Assembly: GCA_029706075.1 (NCBI GenBank)
Contig: JAINUG010000390.1
Location: 252,001-316,000, forward strand
Length of the DNA stretch: 64,000 bases
Direction: 5' to 3'
DNA from: Aldrovandia affinis
Taxonomy: Eukaryota; Chordata; Actinopteri; Notacanthiformes; Halosauridae
The position numbers and the translations under genes were made by a program. The stretch's first letter is position 1; every line of letters begins with the position of its first letter. Shown one piece after another: positions 11,666 to 22,665 of the stretch. A model generated the notes under the pieces. The model did not search any database and was not told where the DNA came from. It saw only the letters and a program-made list of their open reading frames with translations.

Positions 11666-12090
11666 AAACCAACATGGACGTCTTAATTGCTATATTTTGA
11701 AAGCTTGCCATTTTTGGAGTCCCCTCAACCTTCCTGTGTGTTGATTGAACCTTTTGGGATGAAAAATACAAAATACAAACCAGGAACGCCAAAGGCTGTG
11801 CCTTTATACCTGGCTTAACGACGGCAAGGAGATGCACCTGGGCTGCACGCCAATCAATCTCAGGCGTGCTCGTCTGCGTTTGCGGCCACCGCCAGCTAAT
11901 GTCCTGAAGGCACCGTTGACAGTGGTCCAAAAAGGAGGAGCAGCATGCACCCTGGCTGCGTCCCAATACTTTGTCCTCATTTCCTCGTTCCCTAGCTTCG
12001 TTAACGTCTCCTCGTCTACCTCACGACACGTCAGAAGTAAACAAGAGGAGGAGACAAGGGGTAGAGAGCGAGGGAAATAAATATATATAC
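11666..12090. other. Intergenic, nothing recognised
   Basis: Moderately GC-rich stretch with overlapping open frames on both strands and no recognisable protein or splice context. Confidence 0.35.
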
Positions 12091-12093
12091 AAG

Positions 12094-12222
12094 TCATTTA
12101 ACAGACGCTTTTATCCAAAGCAACTAACAGTAGTGAATGCATACATTTTTCAGTGTATGTGACCCACAACCTAAGCGTTGCCAGCACCATGCTCTACCTG
12201 CTGAGCCACACAGAACCACGAA
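12094..12222 (-). repeat. SINE family B copy
   Basis: Tail CATTTAACAGACGCTTTTAT and head ending TGAGCCACACAGAACCAC. About 10 nt is missing around the B box. Confidence 0.8.
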
Positions 12223-12349
12223 ATGGGGGAAAGTGCTCTTTTGTATAAATGAATTCTTCACGGTTGTGGAGCAACATACAAAAGCACATGTTTGATATGT
12301 TAAATATGTTAAATGTAAAGCTTTTTGTATTGTATTGTATTGTATTGTG

Positions 12350-12402
12350 TGGTCCCAATGGGAATCGAACCCACAACCTAAGCATTGTCAGTGCCAGCGT
12401 GA
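12350..12402 (-). repeat. SINE family B head fragment
   Basis: GTGGTCCCAATGGGAATCGA and ACCCACAACCTAAGCATTGT only, preceded by TGTAT repeats. Confidence 0.7.
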
Positions 12403-13050
12403 TTGGCTGGAAGAAAAAAACAGCATACAACAAGCCCTCTAGGCCTGGCGTCTCTGTGATCCAAGCCGCCCTTTTGTGCATTGTGTCCAGTCAGCTGTGT
12501 GATCCTCAGCATCAAGGCGTCAGCATTACCTCACGCAGATACAGCCAGTTTCTCCACAATCGCATTCTACCCGGGGGAAAAACAGCCCGCCTGTGAATGC
12601 GGAGGGCTTCTGCTCCGACTGCTCCGTCCACAGCATCCCCATTCATCCCCAGCGCAGTGACCCCTGTGACCTTGAGACGCAAGAGGCAGGGGAGAACTGA
12701 CTCACCGAACGTGCTCAAAGGACACGAGGCAGGCCCGCCATGAACCGCGCATCTCTTTCACAGCGCTGAATGACACTTTGTGTTCGCTCCAAGAACAAAG
12801 CGTACAACTTTTATGGCGCTTGGTGACATATTGCGCACAGGCTGCGAAATCCTGGCTTTGTGGAAATACTGTGCAGTCAGCTGTGTGTGTTGTCATGGGG
12901 ACAAAAGTTCACAGATTCAGAAAATAAAAACTGAAATATTGACATTAAACGTACTGTATGAAAATACAATCTCTGTGTAAAGCTTTGCCTTTGCCTTATC
13001 CTGATGAATAATACTGTCAAAAAATAAATACAAATCTATTAACCTCTTCT
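12403..13050. other. Intergenic, nothing recognised
   Basis: Unique-looking sequence without repeats or exon-like open frames that I recognise. Confidence 0.35.
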
Positions 13051-13053
13051 TTT

Positions 13054-13226
13054 CCTGTGTTACAGGTATGGTTTGCAGCTGCCAACAATGTCTATTACTG
13101 TATTACTGCGTTGATCTCTTGCGCGAACAATGATTGCTCTTACCATGTATTAATGCACATCTTGTAAGTGGCTCTGGATAAGAGCGTCTGCTTAATACCA
13201 AAATGTAAAAATGTAATGTAATACCA
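13054..13226 (+). repeat. L2-clade LINE 3' end
   Basis: Same 3' segment as 11487-11665: GCAGCTGCCAACAATGTCTA, ATGTATTAATGCACATCTTG, and the stem-loop with GCTCTGGATAAGAGCGTCTG. Confidence 0.8.
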
Positions 13227-13248
13227 TGGTAATGACTTAGAAATTATG

Positions 13249-13250
<2 letters not shown>

Positions 13251-13337
<87 letters not shown>
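13251..13337. repeat. (CA)n microsatellite
   Basis: Uninterrupted CA dinucleotide run. The long CV/VC open frame across it is an artefact. Confidence 0.98.
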
Positions 13338-13339
<2 letters not shown>

Positions 13340-14715
13340 AAACAAGACTATCAATTCAGCTCTACACCCTGGTGTCTGCTGTGATACTTTAGTGTCATCT
13401 AGTGGGCAAAGAACATCATAGGATAAGTAATGGTAATCAAGCCTTCATGAAAATCCGTAACATGAATTAATTTGTGTTTAAATGTAAACGCACACAGAAA
13501 CTAATGGCAAGTGAATTTCTTGAGGAAATGAAACAGAATGGGATGTGGAATATTGAGTGAGGGACCATCTGTCGCATCATATTTTCTCATTTTGTGGCAA
13601 CTGAAATTTGAATGCACCCAGAGAGGAATTAAAACCAATATTGATTAAGGCAGAATAATTACCATATAGCTGCTACGTTGGTACATGTGTTACATATATG
13701 GCGGTAATGATGCACGTTCAATTTGGACGCCACTGATCTACTCGAAAAATCTGTAATTTTCATCTCATTAAAATAAAAGAATAACCCCCTTTCAGATGCA
13801 CGTTATTTGATGTCAGCACTTCTGAAACAAATGCTAATGATTCAGTATCTGAGTGTAGCGCTGATTTAAATCCTTGGAGGTAGATGGCCTACTTTCCCCC
13901 ACTTTATACCACATCACACATCTGCTTCTCATTCAGTTCTAAGTTCTAAATCAAATGATGTCTTTTTTGCAAATAATAAACAACAAAAAACATTCAAATA
14001 TAAATTAAAAGAAATATCAGTGGTACACGATTTGTTCAATTGAGTAAAAAAACCCACATCAGATTGAGTAAAGAAAGGTTCAACAAAGCGATATATTTTT
14101 GTTTCTTGAATTTTGATTGTATTAGTGCCAGTGAACTCATCACACTGCTGATGTTTGTCCCTTAGGTTCAGGTTTAAAGCATTGAGTTCTTCAGCGCTGC
14201 TTTGAAGCCAATCGGAAAGCAAGAAGCTTGAAGGGCATCAAATAGATTTTTCAATTCTGAAGAAACCCGGGTGTGTTAGAAAAGCTCTCTGTGGTATTGT
14301 TTCTCAAGACCACCCTGACAAGCTGCGCTTCTGTAATTAGCCAATTTAATAGCCTACTCAGAACTCTTTTTAGAATTCTGACTAAATTGTTACCTAAAAT
14401 CTACCTTGTCTCCACTATTCCACACTCTCCTTACCCAACTACCACTAAGGGGCAGTTACAGTATAGATTACTTCAGTGCTTGTTCCTGGCTGCCTTCCTG
14501 TTCTTGGTTCCTGCCAGGCCCGCCCCACCTTACCAGCTCCATCGCAAGGCTGGCAGGTATCAGCTCTACCCCTGCACCAAGCTGCCAGTCAGTATACACT
14601 GTTTGACTGGCTCCCCCAGAATCAACGCTAAACTAAGTTGTAATTTGTGCACTGGACACACACTCAAATAATTTGCGATCGGGTGTAATATGACAGCTTT
14701 TTTAATGTTTTAATT
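13338..14715. other. Intergenic, nothing recognised
   Basis: Unique-looking AT-rich DNA. Open frames at 13929-14222 (minus) and 14273-14671 (plus) show no domain, splice sites or homology that I can name. Confidence 0.35.
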
Positions 14716-14717
14716 TT

Positions 14718-14952
14718 TGTTTCTGATTTTATCCCATTTGCTCCCAATTTAGTAGCCAATTAGACCCTTCTATTTTCATGTCAATCCCCCCCTCGTGTTG
14801 TGAGTTCGCTGCCGTAGCCCTGTGACCAGCAGTGACACGGACAAAGTATCGGCACTGGCTAGTCTGTCGACCGTAACTCCTGTACTCTAGAGCCACTCCT
14901 GCCGGCTTCCCTCCCCCCCTCCCTGGGGCGGACAGCCAATTGCCCCCTACAT
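14718..14952 (-). repeat. SINE family C copy
   Basis: Tail CCCAATTTAGTAGCCAATTA at the left and body CCTCCCTGGGGCGGACAGCC at the right. It ends where the target duplication of the 14961-21803 element begins. Confidence 0.75.
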
Positions 14953-15314
14953 ATTGCAGCCAGAGATGGGCAGTATTTCTGTTACTTGTATTTGAAATAC
15001 GTATTTCAATTACTTTTGAGTATTTTGTAATTTGTATTTGACAGGGCTGAAAAAATTCAAATGTAATTTGTAACAAGATACTTTAGGGTGGAGTAATTTT
15101 GTATTTTCAAAATACTCAAAATACTTTATCCATGATTCAAAGAACATAAAAAAAGAACAACAGTACACTTAGACACACTCACAGTGATTTTTAGACCCGC
15201 TCTCTGTCGGTTGGACAAGGCAGTGAATGCATGCACATGTGGATGCATGCATGTATCTAGTCGCAGGCAGCTATTGAGAATTTGGCACTTGTTTTCACAC
15301 AAGCGTACTCACAG

Positions 15315-15478
15315 TTAGTAGGGCAGATATGTGGGAAAATTGTGCTATTGGTGATACAAGCATGAAATTTGGTACACTGATAGAGCATTCTACTAGGAAG
15401 ATTTTTGGATATAGGGACATTCAAAATTTATCCTAGGGCCAAAATGGCGGCCATTTCGAAAATGGCCATTTTCGGGTG
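15315..15478 (+). repeat. Left inner inverted repeat
   Basis: TTAGTAGGGCAGATATGTGG, then GATACAAGCATGAAATTTGG, GGATATAGGGACATTC and AAAATGGCGGCCATTT recur in reverse complement, same order and similar spacing, at 21090-21259. About 160 bp of imperfect inverted repeat bounds the coding region. Confidence 0.85.
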
Positions 15479-15841
15479 GTACGCGACACAGGATCCATGT
15501 CAATATAACTAGATTTACTTATTGAAGAAGCACACCAATGATGTTTTTTTTACTTAAACAGGTTGTAGGATGGCAATTAAATTAGAAAAAACTCACATAA
15601 CATTTATTTGGTCCTTATTCTTCGCAAAAAAATACTTTTTGAGCTTTTTTTAAACAAACTTAGGAAACGCCATGGAAATGAACGGGAAATGTCACTTTAA
15701 CACCCTGGAAGTGCTTCTATTTAACCTTGACATAGAATGTAGTGCACAGAAAAGTCTTAGATCCAAGTGATATAATCTTCCACATGATTGTGTACATGTT
15801 ATAGGTGTGTAATCCCTCGTGTAAACTATCGTGTGCAGTCC

Positions 15842-18800
15842 CTATGCAGTGGCACAGAGCTGTGCACTGGAGTGCGGCCTAACACACTTGCACTGTCCTT
15901 TGCAACCCTTCTTGCATCCACATGTAATCAATTGCCGGCATGCCTCAGTTGCCTCCGGGAGGGTTGTCCAACATATCCCCCAGCCATTATCACTCTGAAC
16001 CCAACCCCATTCAGTTGACGATGGGAGCTCTGGTGTGCAAATCATCATCAGGCCCCAACAGAAGCCGCTTTGGTAGGCAGCTCTCTTGACGTGTTGTCTG
16101 AGGGCTTCTCGAGTTGGTGGGATGGCCTCTATTGATCTGCTACGCTGGGTGAAGAGATGCTTGCGAGCCTCGTTGACATGTTCCTGGCTGCTGGTTCGAT
16201 CGTAGAGCAGTACAACAAAACGCTCCAGTGAATCCATGTAGTCATCTACAGTTGAAATGGTTGGCGTGGCAGCCAATGCGCAAAAAGCTGTGGTGACCTC
16301 ATCAGTGACCTCATCACAGGCTTTCCATGTTTCCCATGCTGTTTTCTTCCCCCTCCCACTGAAGCATGACACGGTGTCACACCCAGTGAAGGCGTGGAAG
16401 AATGGCAACCCTCGGCACTTGTTCGGTCCCAGTGCCACAGCCATCTCGTGAGCTGCCAAGTACCTGAAGTTCTTTCCTGTGGCAAAAGCAACCCAGAGTT
16501 CATCGATGTCCAAATGTCCAGCTGCTGCCACTGCAAGGACCACAACATCTGTGTCCACTGTGCGGATTGACACCTTGGTATAGCCCTGCCTCACTGCATC
16601 TTGGACATGGAGTAGTATTCTCGTATCCGCCTCCTCATGGCTACACGGGGCGAGACCAACAACATCTCGGGGCTGTGTACAAAGCACTTCTTGGTGGTTT
16701 GTGATGATGATTTGCTTCTCTGTCTCCGTGGTTGCTATCCTCGTTGCTAGGAAGGCAAACAGCTCCACCTTGTTCTCGTCTATGCGGAGGAAGGCCTGCC
16801 AGTTTCCAGGGATGGAACTAGATGGCTCAACTCGTCTCCTGGTGCCTTTACCCCTCCTCTTCCTGGTGTGTGCTTTCAAACTGTCTGGGAAGTATTCATC
16901 CCAGACAATATCCACCCTGCTCGTATGCTGTAGCTGAGATGTGATGTACGGCAAGAATACTAGTGATGCATACTCAGAGAAGGTCTTCGCATTACCAGGT
17001 GCCAGCATGTTGACGATAGCTGCTCCATCCAGGATCATGACTTCAACAGGAGGACTAGCAGCAGCATTCTCCGTGGAGTGATCAGACCTTCTAAGCACCC
17101 AACCAGATCAGACTTTGTTCCAAGTCTGATTTTGCCCATTTGTGACAATGCAGGGGGACAAGCCTGGTTCTCATGTGCAAAGAATTCATCAAGATCTCCA
17201 TCGCGTGTCTGCGACGCAATGAACAACCTGGAGAACAGGGAGCAGTCATTCTTGAGGGATAACACCTGGAACTGTGTTCTTGACTTTCTCTGACTGGAGG
17301 TCGGCTGAAGATATGGAGGTTGTTTCTCTTTATTGGGTCGGTGATGGGCTTTGTCTGATGAACAAGCCTCTCATTGACATACGTGTCATACTGTTCTTGT
17401 CCCAGCTTCTCGATCTGGTGTAGAGTGTTGATGACTGCTGGGTCTGCCAGGTCTCTGCTGTCTAGCACCAAGAGATCTTTGCTGTCTTCACAGAATGGGT
17501 TCCCCATCTCTCCCATGACACGAGTGAGTGCTCTCACATCTCGAGCAAAGGCTACTTGCGTGTGCTTAGTCTGCTCATGGTGCTTGAGCTCAGTTTTCTT
17601 CATTCTCTTCTCTGTTGTGGCCTGGAACTCAGAAATCAATCTGGCCATCTCTGGACCGGACACCATCCAGCGGCGTAAAGCTGCAGGATTCTCCGTCAGG
17701 CCTACAGCCCCTCCGTCACCTTTCACCAATGCATTATTCTGCTCGTGTGCCTGGTCTAAGGCTATGGCAGAGAATGCATGTGTGGTCTTCTTCACGGTGA
17801 AGTTTCCGGCCAGAAACTGCGCGTATACACTTGGATGCTTGGTTACCAGTGTCACCATGTCGCGCAAGTGAACTGAGATCCACCTGGCATAGTTTGTATG
17901 TCCCAAGGCGAAGAACCAGGGTACAAGCTTGCTCAGAGCATCAGTGTACAGCAGGAAGTTTTCTTCACGGACGGATCTCACATAGATCAGGACTGCCAGT
18001 TCTAGCTGCAGAATGATGAACCAGAACTGGAACTGTGGACTTGCATCAACTCGTTCAGCACACCAGTCATCCAGTGGCATTGGATCCTGTCCCTCTTCTA
18101 GTCCACTGGTGTACTGGCTGTAGGCTTCCTTCAGAAGAAGATAGAGACTACTGGCTGTGACCTGGTGTGCTCGTCGTGTGCGTGTCACATGGGCCGCTTT
18201 CAGGAAGGAATCAGCAGTACCAGTTGAAGCAACCCCTGCAAGCACCAGAACGCCTGTCCACCCACTGCTATCCAGAAGGTTGCCGAGGGTTTTCCATGCT
18301 GCCATCTCAATATGGAGTCCACCAAAGACGATGACGAAGTGATCTTCTCCGTGTGTTTCTGGCCATCTCCATTGGATCTGTTTGGCGAGTGTGTACAGTG
18401 GCTGATCAAGCGTGATTACAGGGATCTGACCTGGATTCAGAATATCCACTGCTCTCTTGACGACATCCATGGAGTGACGAATCATCGCCACAGATTTTGC
18501 CTGGTCATAGAAGAGAGGCAGCAATGAGGTTAAGGTCACACTACACTCTGGTTCTTCTGGAATAGACTGCTTGCTGGCATGGTATGCAGCCCATGACACC
18601 GTCTCGTCTCCCTGAAGTGGTGTGTCAGATATCACCGTCTTCTCCATCTGCTCCAGCCACCTGTCAAAATGAAAGATAATGAACAAAAATTAAGAACTGA
18701 CAAGTCCACACAAGTTAACAAGACTTGGTTATTTAGGCACACAACTTTCCACAGATCAAACACAACAATGCCAGTATTTGCTATCAGTTACCTGTATTCC

Positions 18801-20536
18801 ATCTGCATTGCTTGAGGGATCAGTTGGCAGTCACTTTTGTTGGGGCCCGCCAGCTTGGGTACGGGTGGATCACATTTGCCCCGAACAACAGGAGGTACGA
18901 TGGTGTATGACTGCGGCAGGTGTGCAGCACTTGTTGCTGTGTCATCTGGGACTACCCGTTGAACTCCACGGCTATCGCTATTTGGGTGCTGGAAAAGCGA
19001 AATGCCAGTGCCGTGGAAGGAGTCTTGGGCACTTGTTGAACTGGGGTTATGATCAATGTTATCCACTGCCCCAGTTGTGAACAGGCCACTTTTCAGCTCA
19101 GGGGGGCAAACTGTACCCTCCTTCTGGAAGAAGCGGCAGATCCTGTCCCCCAAGTCCGTGGAGATGCTCAGCACCCTGTCATAGGAGATTGAGAGGCCCA
19201 GGTGGAACAAAGTATCAACCAGGTCTCGTTTCAGTCTTTGTGTGTATCAGCGTGCCCAGGTACACAGGCAGAGGAGTCTCCCGATTGTGGCTGTGCCTGG
19301 TAGACTCGGTAGTACTGGTACTTTCTCGGTGGTGTGCGAGCTGTTGAACATTAGGAGTTGTGAGACTGTGAGAGTAGCTGTTGATACAGACGAGTGGCAT
19401 GACTGCTCTTGGATGTTAGGACCATTCAAGATCATAGCAACTAGTGCTACTAGAGAAGTAGGCACCGACTGTTCTTGGCAGTGGGTTTCAAATGAACCAC
19501 TAAAGGTCGTCTTCATTTTCAACATATCTCTTCGGACTATATTCGCGGCTCTAGCAAGACAAACTCCTTCACTGTCAGCGTCGTGCTCACATGCCTTCTG
19601 CAGGGCTGATCCAACATCCTGGTTGAAAGCAAGCATAATATCTCGACCGGACTTGTGCTCCTCCAGGTCTGGAAAATATGTAATGATTCGATCTTTGAGT
19701 TTGGTTGAGTGAACACGCCCGGTCAAGACTGTTCCAAGCTGTTCCAGCCTAGTGGTGTACAGTCTTGTCAGGTCTACCAGTTTGAACACTGGTGCCACAA
19801 GAGCATCCATGCGCGCATCATCGATGTAGGACACCAGTTCTCCAAGTGCTATACCATGATTGATATCATCTTGCTCATCCACTGTTGTCTTTGTGGCCCT
19901 AGCTTTGTTATACAGGGAGACCAGACACTTCACGTGATACTGGGCATCTTGTGCTATAAGGTCTCCTCCTGCACTCAGTTTAGCAAGAAGTGCCTTGTCT
20001 CCTAATTTCAGAGCAGCTGTCCTGACATGTTTATCAAGATCGAAGGTGGAGGCTTTGCGCAGAGAATCAGTACCCGATGGCTTGTCACAAAAGAAACACT
20101 TTTCAGGCAGTGGCTGTGTGTGGTCTACATGTACGCTATGACGGGTGTACTTTCTCGAGACACTTTCGGTTTCTTCACTAGGTGTTTTCCTTTTCTCTGC
20201 CCGATGCAGTGCAGTTTTGTTATACTTCAGTCTGCATGAATCATGCCACTTAGCCTTGTGGCTCTGGAAGGTCGACTGGATACCCTCACCATCGTCCAGG
20301 CGGGACAGGTCTAGAGATTTTGGCAGGCAGCCGATCTGACTGAAGTTGAGGAGAGAGTCTGCAAGAGTTTGGTATCCAGACCCTGTGTTTCGCTTGGAAT
20401 CAGCTGGACAGGAAAGGGCCTCAGCAGTGTCCTCCTGACATAACACACACTTGTTCCAATCTGTCAGATAAGTCAAGTTTGTTCCAGATGTACTAGGACG
20501 TTGGGGATCTAATAGCTTGAAATGTTTATTGGCCAT
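15842..20536 (-). pseudogene. Transposon-borne multi-domain gene, FEN1-like nuclease plus CXC cluster, frame-broken
   Basis: One gene read right to left. ATG at 20536. Segment 1 (20536 to ~19350) has a Cys/His-rich N-terminus (CVLCQ, HDSC, CFFCDKPSG). Two frame changes (~19350-19230) lead to segment 2, ending at a canonical donor after 18792. A 131-bp intron (18661-18791, GTAAC...TTTGACAG) joins in frame to segment 3 (18660 to ~17300), a helical region with GGLHIEMAAWKTLG and GAVGLTENPAALRRWM. Further one-base breaks fall near 17300 and 17085. The last part shows motifs in FEN1/XPG order: ILDGAAIVNML, VWDEYFPDSLKAHTRKRRG, HEEADTRILL, TVDTDVVVLAV, TGCDTVSCFSGRGKKTAW. It ends with CGCKKGCKGQCKC; after another frame change LQCTALCHC would complete a tesmin-like CXC cluster. 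The family is, as I recall, repeated in fish and cnidarian genomes as uncharacterised proteins. Few plain stops suggest modest age. The nuclease reading is from motifs only. Confidence 0.75.
18661..18791 (-). other. Spliceosomal intron inside the transposon gene
   Basis: Donor ACAG|GTAACT and acceptor TTTTGACAG|GTGGCT join MEYR to WLEQ in a single continuous frame (AG|G splits an Arg codon). A second possible acceptor, CTGTTTTCAG at about 20645-20655, suggests a 5'-UTR intron. Confidence 0.75.
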
Positions 20537-21089
20537 TGTTATTCAGGCAATATGCACCACCACCATTCAGTCAATATATAAATTGGGAACCAACACCTAG
20601 CAGCTACTACAGTCGATGAGAAGGCGCAGTGCAGTCAGGTTATCATCTGAAAACAGAAAAGAGAATAGCATATATTAGGTATGTTAGTAAGTTGTTACCA
20701 GTCATGTACATGTATTATTATATAAATGTTTAATCGCTTTCGTAACATTTCAATAGTCTTACATTGTTACTTATAGTGGCCTAGTCTATGATGGGAATGT
20801 TCATCAAGTTACATCAAAGTTGTTAATTCAAAGTTATTGAACTAAAATTACTTCCAGGAACAAGCAGATAGTAATGCAAAGCTAGATAATTATTCCGCTA
20901 CCCCAATCATGCCTATTGCAATAGTAAACCATTAGTTTTGTCCCTTATGTGCCACCGTAGATGCACTTTTTGAGCCCAATATGAAGTTATTGCATAGCAT
21001 GTGCATAACAATTAATAATATGCTCACTACATTGTGTTTCACACCCAGCACACATGACAGGGCTGAACTAGTAGGCAAAATATGTAATT
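20537..21089. other. 5' flank of the transposon gene
   Basis: AT-rich. A TATATAAATT stretch near 20572-20583 lies some 40 bases upstream of the ATG, and the possible 5'-UTR acceptor is at ~20650. No other open frame of note. Confidence 0.35.
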
Positions 21090-21259
21090 CATAGCCGCCA
21101 TTTAGTAAAATGGCCGCCATTTTAGGCCTAGGAGGAATCTGGAATGTCCCTATATCCAAAATTCACTGTAAGGTTATGCCCTAACTGTGTGCCAAATTTC
21201 ATGCTTGTATCATCAAAGGCACAATTCTACCTATTCTTCTCACATATCTGCCGGGCTAA
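21090..21259 (-). repeat. Right inner inverted repeat
   Basis: Reverse-complement partner of 15315-15478, ending ATATCTGCCGGGCTAA at 21259. The outer borders are TTAG and CTAA, but I see no convincing target duplication beside them. Confidence 0.85.
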
Positions 21260-21266
21260 GTATTCT

Positions 21267-21335
21267 AAGTGGCGTTTTGAGAAAACGTGACGTGACGTGA
21301 AAAGTTGGAAAATACGATTTCTCAAAACGCCACTT
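21267..21335. repeat. Perfect 18-bp hairpin with ACGTG triplet in loop
   Basis: AAGTGGCGTTTTGAGAAA (21267-21284) is exactly complementary to TTTCTCAAAACGCCACTT (21318-21335). The 33-nt loop begins ACGTGACGTGACGTG. It lies 7 bp outside the right inner repeat and has no partner at the left side. Confidence 0.9.
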
Positions 21336-21803
21336 TGTGACTCCAGAAACACTAGCTAGCATGTACAATTCATGCTGATTTGTTTGTAAGTTTGTACTGT
21401 ACTATTTTCAGTATTTTTCTTTTATATACAAATAGCATCAAAGATAAGAAATTGGTTTTCAATAGCCCAAACAACCAAAATGGAGGGAGTAATGTGGGCA
21501 AACTAATTAGGAGATGCTAAAGATGTGATTGTGCCTCTAACACTTAACACACGGCGATAGCCTATGCGATTTGGGCTTTTTGCTCATATTCATAGAGAAA
21601 GGCAGCCACCTATTCATATGTTGGCCTACGATAGCCAATTGGAGACATGTTTATTTCCCTGTATTTTAAAAATACAAAATACATGTATTTTATCTGATAC
21701 ATTTTCTGGCACCAGTATTTTGTATTTTATCTGATACATTTATTTGAGGGGTATTTTGTATTTTGTAACAAGATACATTTTGATGTATCTTTGCCCATCT
21801 CTG

Positions 21804-22665
21804 ATTGCAGCGATCGCTCGGACCTGCCGTTTCTCCCTCCACAACATCCGGAGGATCCGACCGTTCCTCACCCAAGAGGCCACTCAACTCCTGGTCCAGG
21901 CCCTGGTGATCTCACGTCTGGACTACTGCAATTCCTTGCTGGCAGGCCTTCCGGCCTGTGCCATCAAACCTCTGCAACTAGTCCAGAACGCTGCCGCTCG
22001 CCTGGTGTTCAACCAGCCGAAGTTCACTCACGTCACCCCTCTACTCTCCTCCCTGCACTGGCTCCCCATCGCAGCACGCATCAGATTCAAGTCACTGGTG
22101 CTTGCTTTTCAGCGGCCAGAGGTACTGCTCCCGATACCTCCAGTCACTCATCACTCCCTACACCCCACCCAGACTCCTCCGCTCTGCCTCCTCTGGCAAA
22201 CTGACTGCCCCATCCCTCCGGGCGCCTGGCAGCCGCCTCTCGCGGTCTCGCCTCTTCTGTCCTGGTTCCTCGCTGGTGGAACGACCTCCCGCAATTGGTC
22301 AGGACTGCGGAATCACTTCCAATCTTCCGCAAGAGACTCAAAACCCACCTCTTCAGACTCCACTACCACTGAACACTGTCCATCCAGTCTATCTGTTGTC
22401 ACCACTATTTACCTGTTGTACACTATTTATAAAAAATAAAAATAAAAAAAAATTAAAAAATAACACTAACTTTTTCCTTCCTGGTGTTACAGGTGTTACA
22501 GGTGTGGTATGCTGATGCCTGCAATGATGTCTATTGCTGTATTCCTGCACTGATCTCGTGCGCTAACTATGATTGTTCCTACCATGTACTAATGCACATC
22601 TTGTAAGTCGCTCTGGATAAGAGCGTCTTAAATGCTTAAAATGTCAATGTAAATGTAGTGGCACT
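21804..22665 (+). pseudogene. L2-clade LINE, 5'-truncated ORF2 C-terminus and 3' end
   Basis: The translation gives SRLDYCNSLLAGLPACAIKP, NAAARLVFNQPKF, SSLHWLPIAARIRFKSLVLA, then in other frames RYLQSLITPYTPPRLLRSAS and AESLPIFRKRLKTHLFRLH. This is the region after the reverse transcriptase core in L2-type non-LTR elements. At least two frame breaks. The 3' end (GTAAGTCGCTCTGGATAAGA, AGCGTCTTAAATGC) is the same tail carried by SINE families A and B. The 14961-21803 element inserted at its 5' edge, splitting it from a SINE C copy. Confidence 0.85.

Larger units (their letters stand above)
14961..21803. mobile_element. 6.84-kb element with hAT-type ends and 8-bp target duplication
   Basis: The ends are inverted: CAGAGATGGGCAGTATT at the left and AATACATTTTG...TTTGCCCATCTCTG at the right, sharing CAGAGATGGGCA. 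Both sides are flanked by the same 8 bp, ATTGCAGC (14953-14960 and 21804-21811), the duplication size typical of hAT elements. The subterminal sequence (TATTTTGTAA-type runs) looks like known non-autonomous fish hAT ends. No hAT transposase (no BED finger, no hATC region) is visible inside. Instead the interior holds a second pair of inverted repeats (15315-15478 and 21090-21259) and a decayed multi-exon gene. Most simply, a second element of about 5.9 kb jumped into a hAT miniature element; alternatively the gene is cargo of one large element. The right duplication falls in the 5'-truncated LINE at 21804. Confidence 0.85.

Noticed and set aside
13140..13337. Open frame of alternating Cys-Val
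   Set aside because: Produced by the CA microsatellite at 13251-13337.
15315..21259. TTAA-type target duplication at the inner repeats
   Set aside because: TTAG at the left border and CTAA at the right are complements within the inverted repeat itself, not a direct duplication.
14961..21803. Integrated virus or LTR retroelement
   Set aside because: No long direct repeats, reverse transcriptase, integrase or capsid-like frames; the gene has an intron and the ends are inverted.
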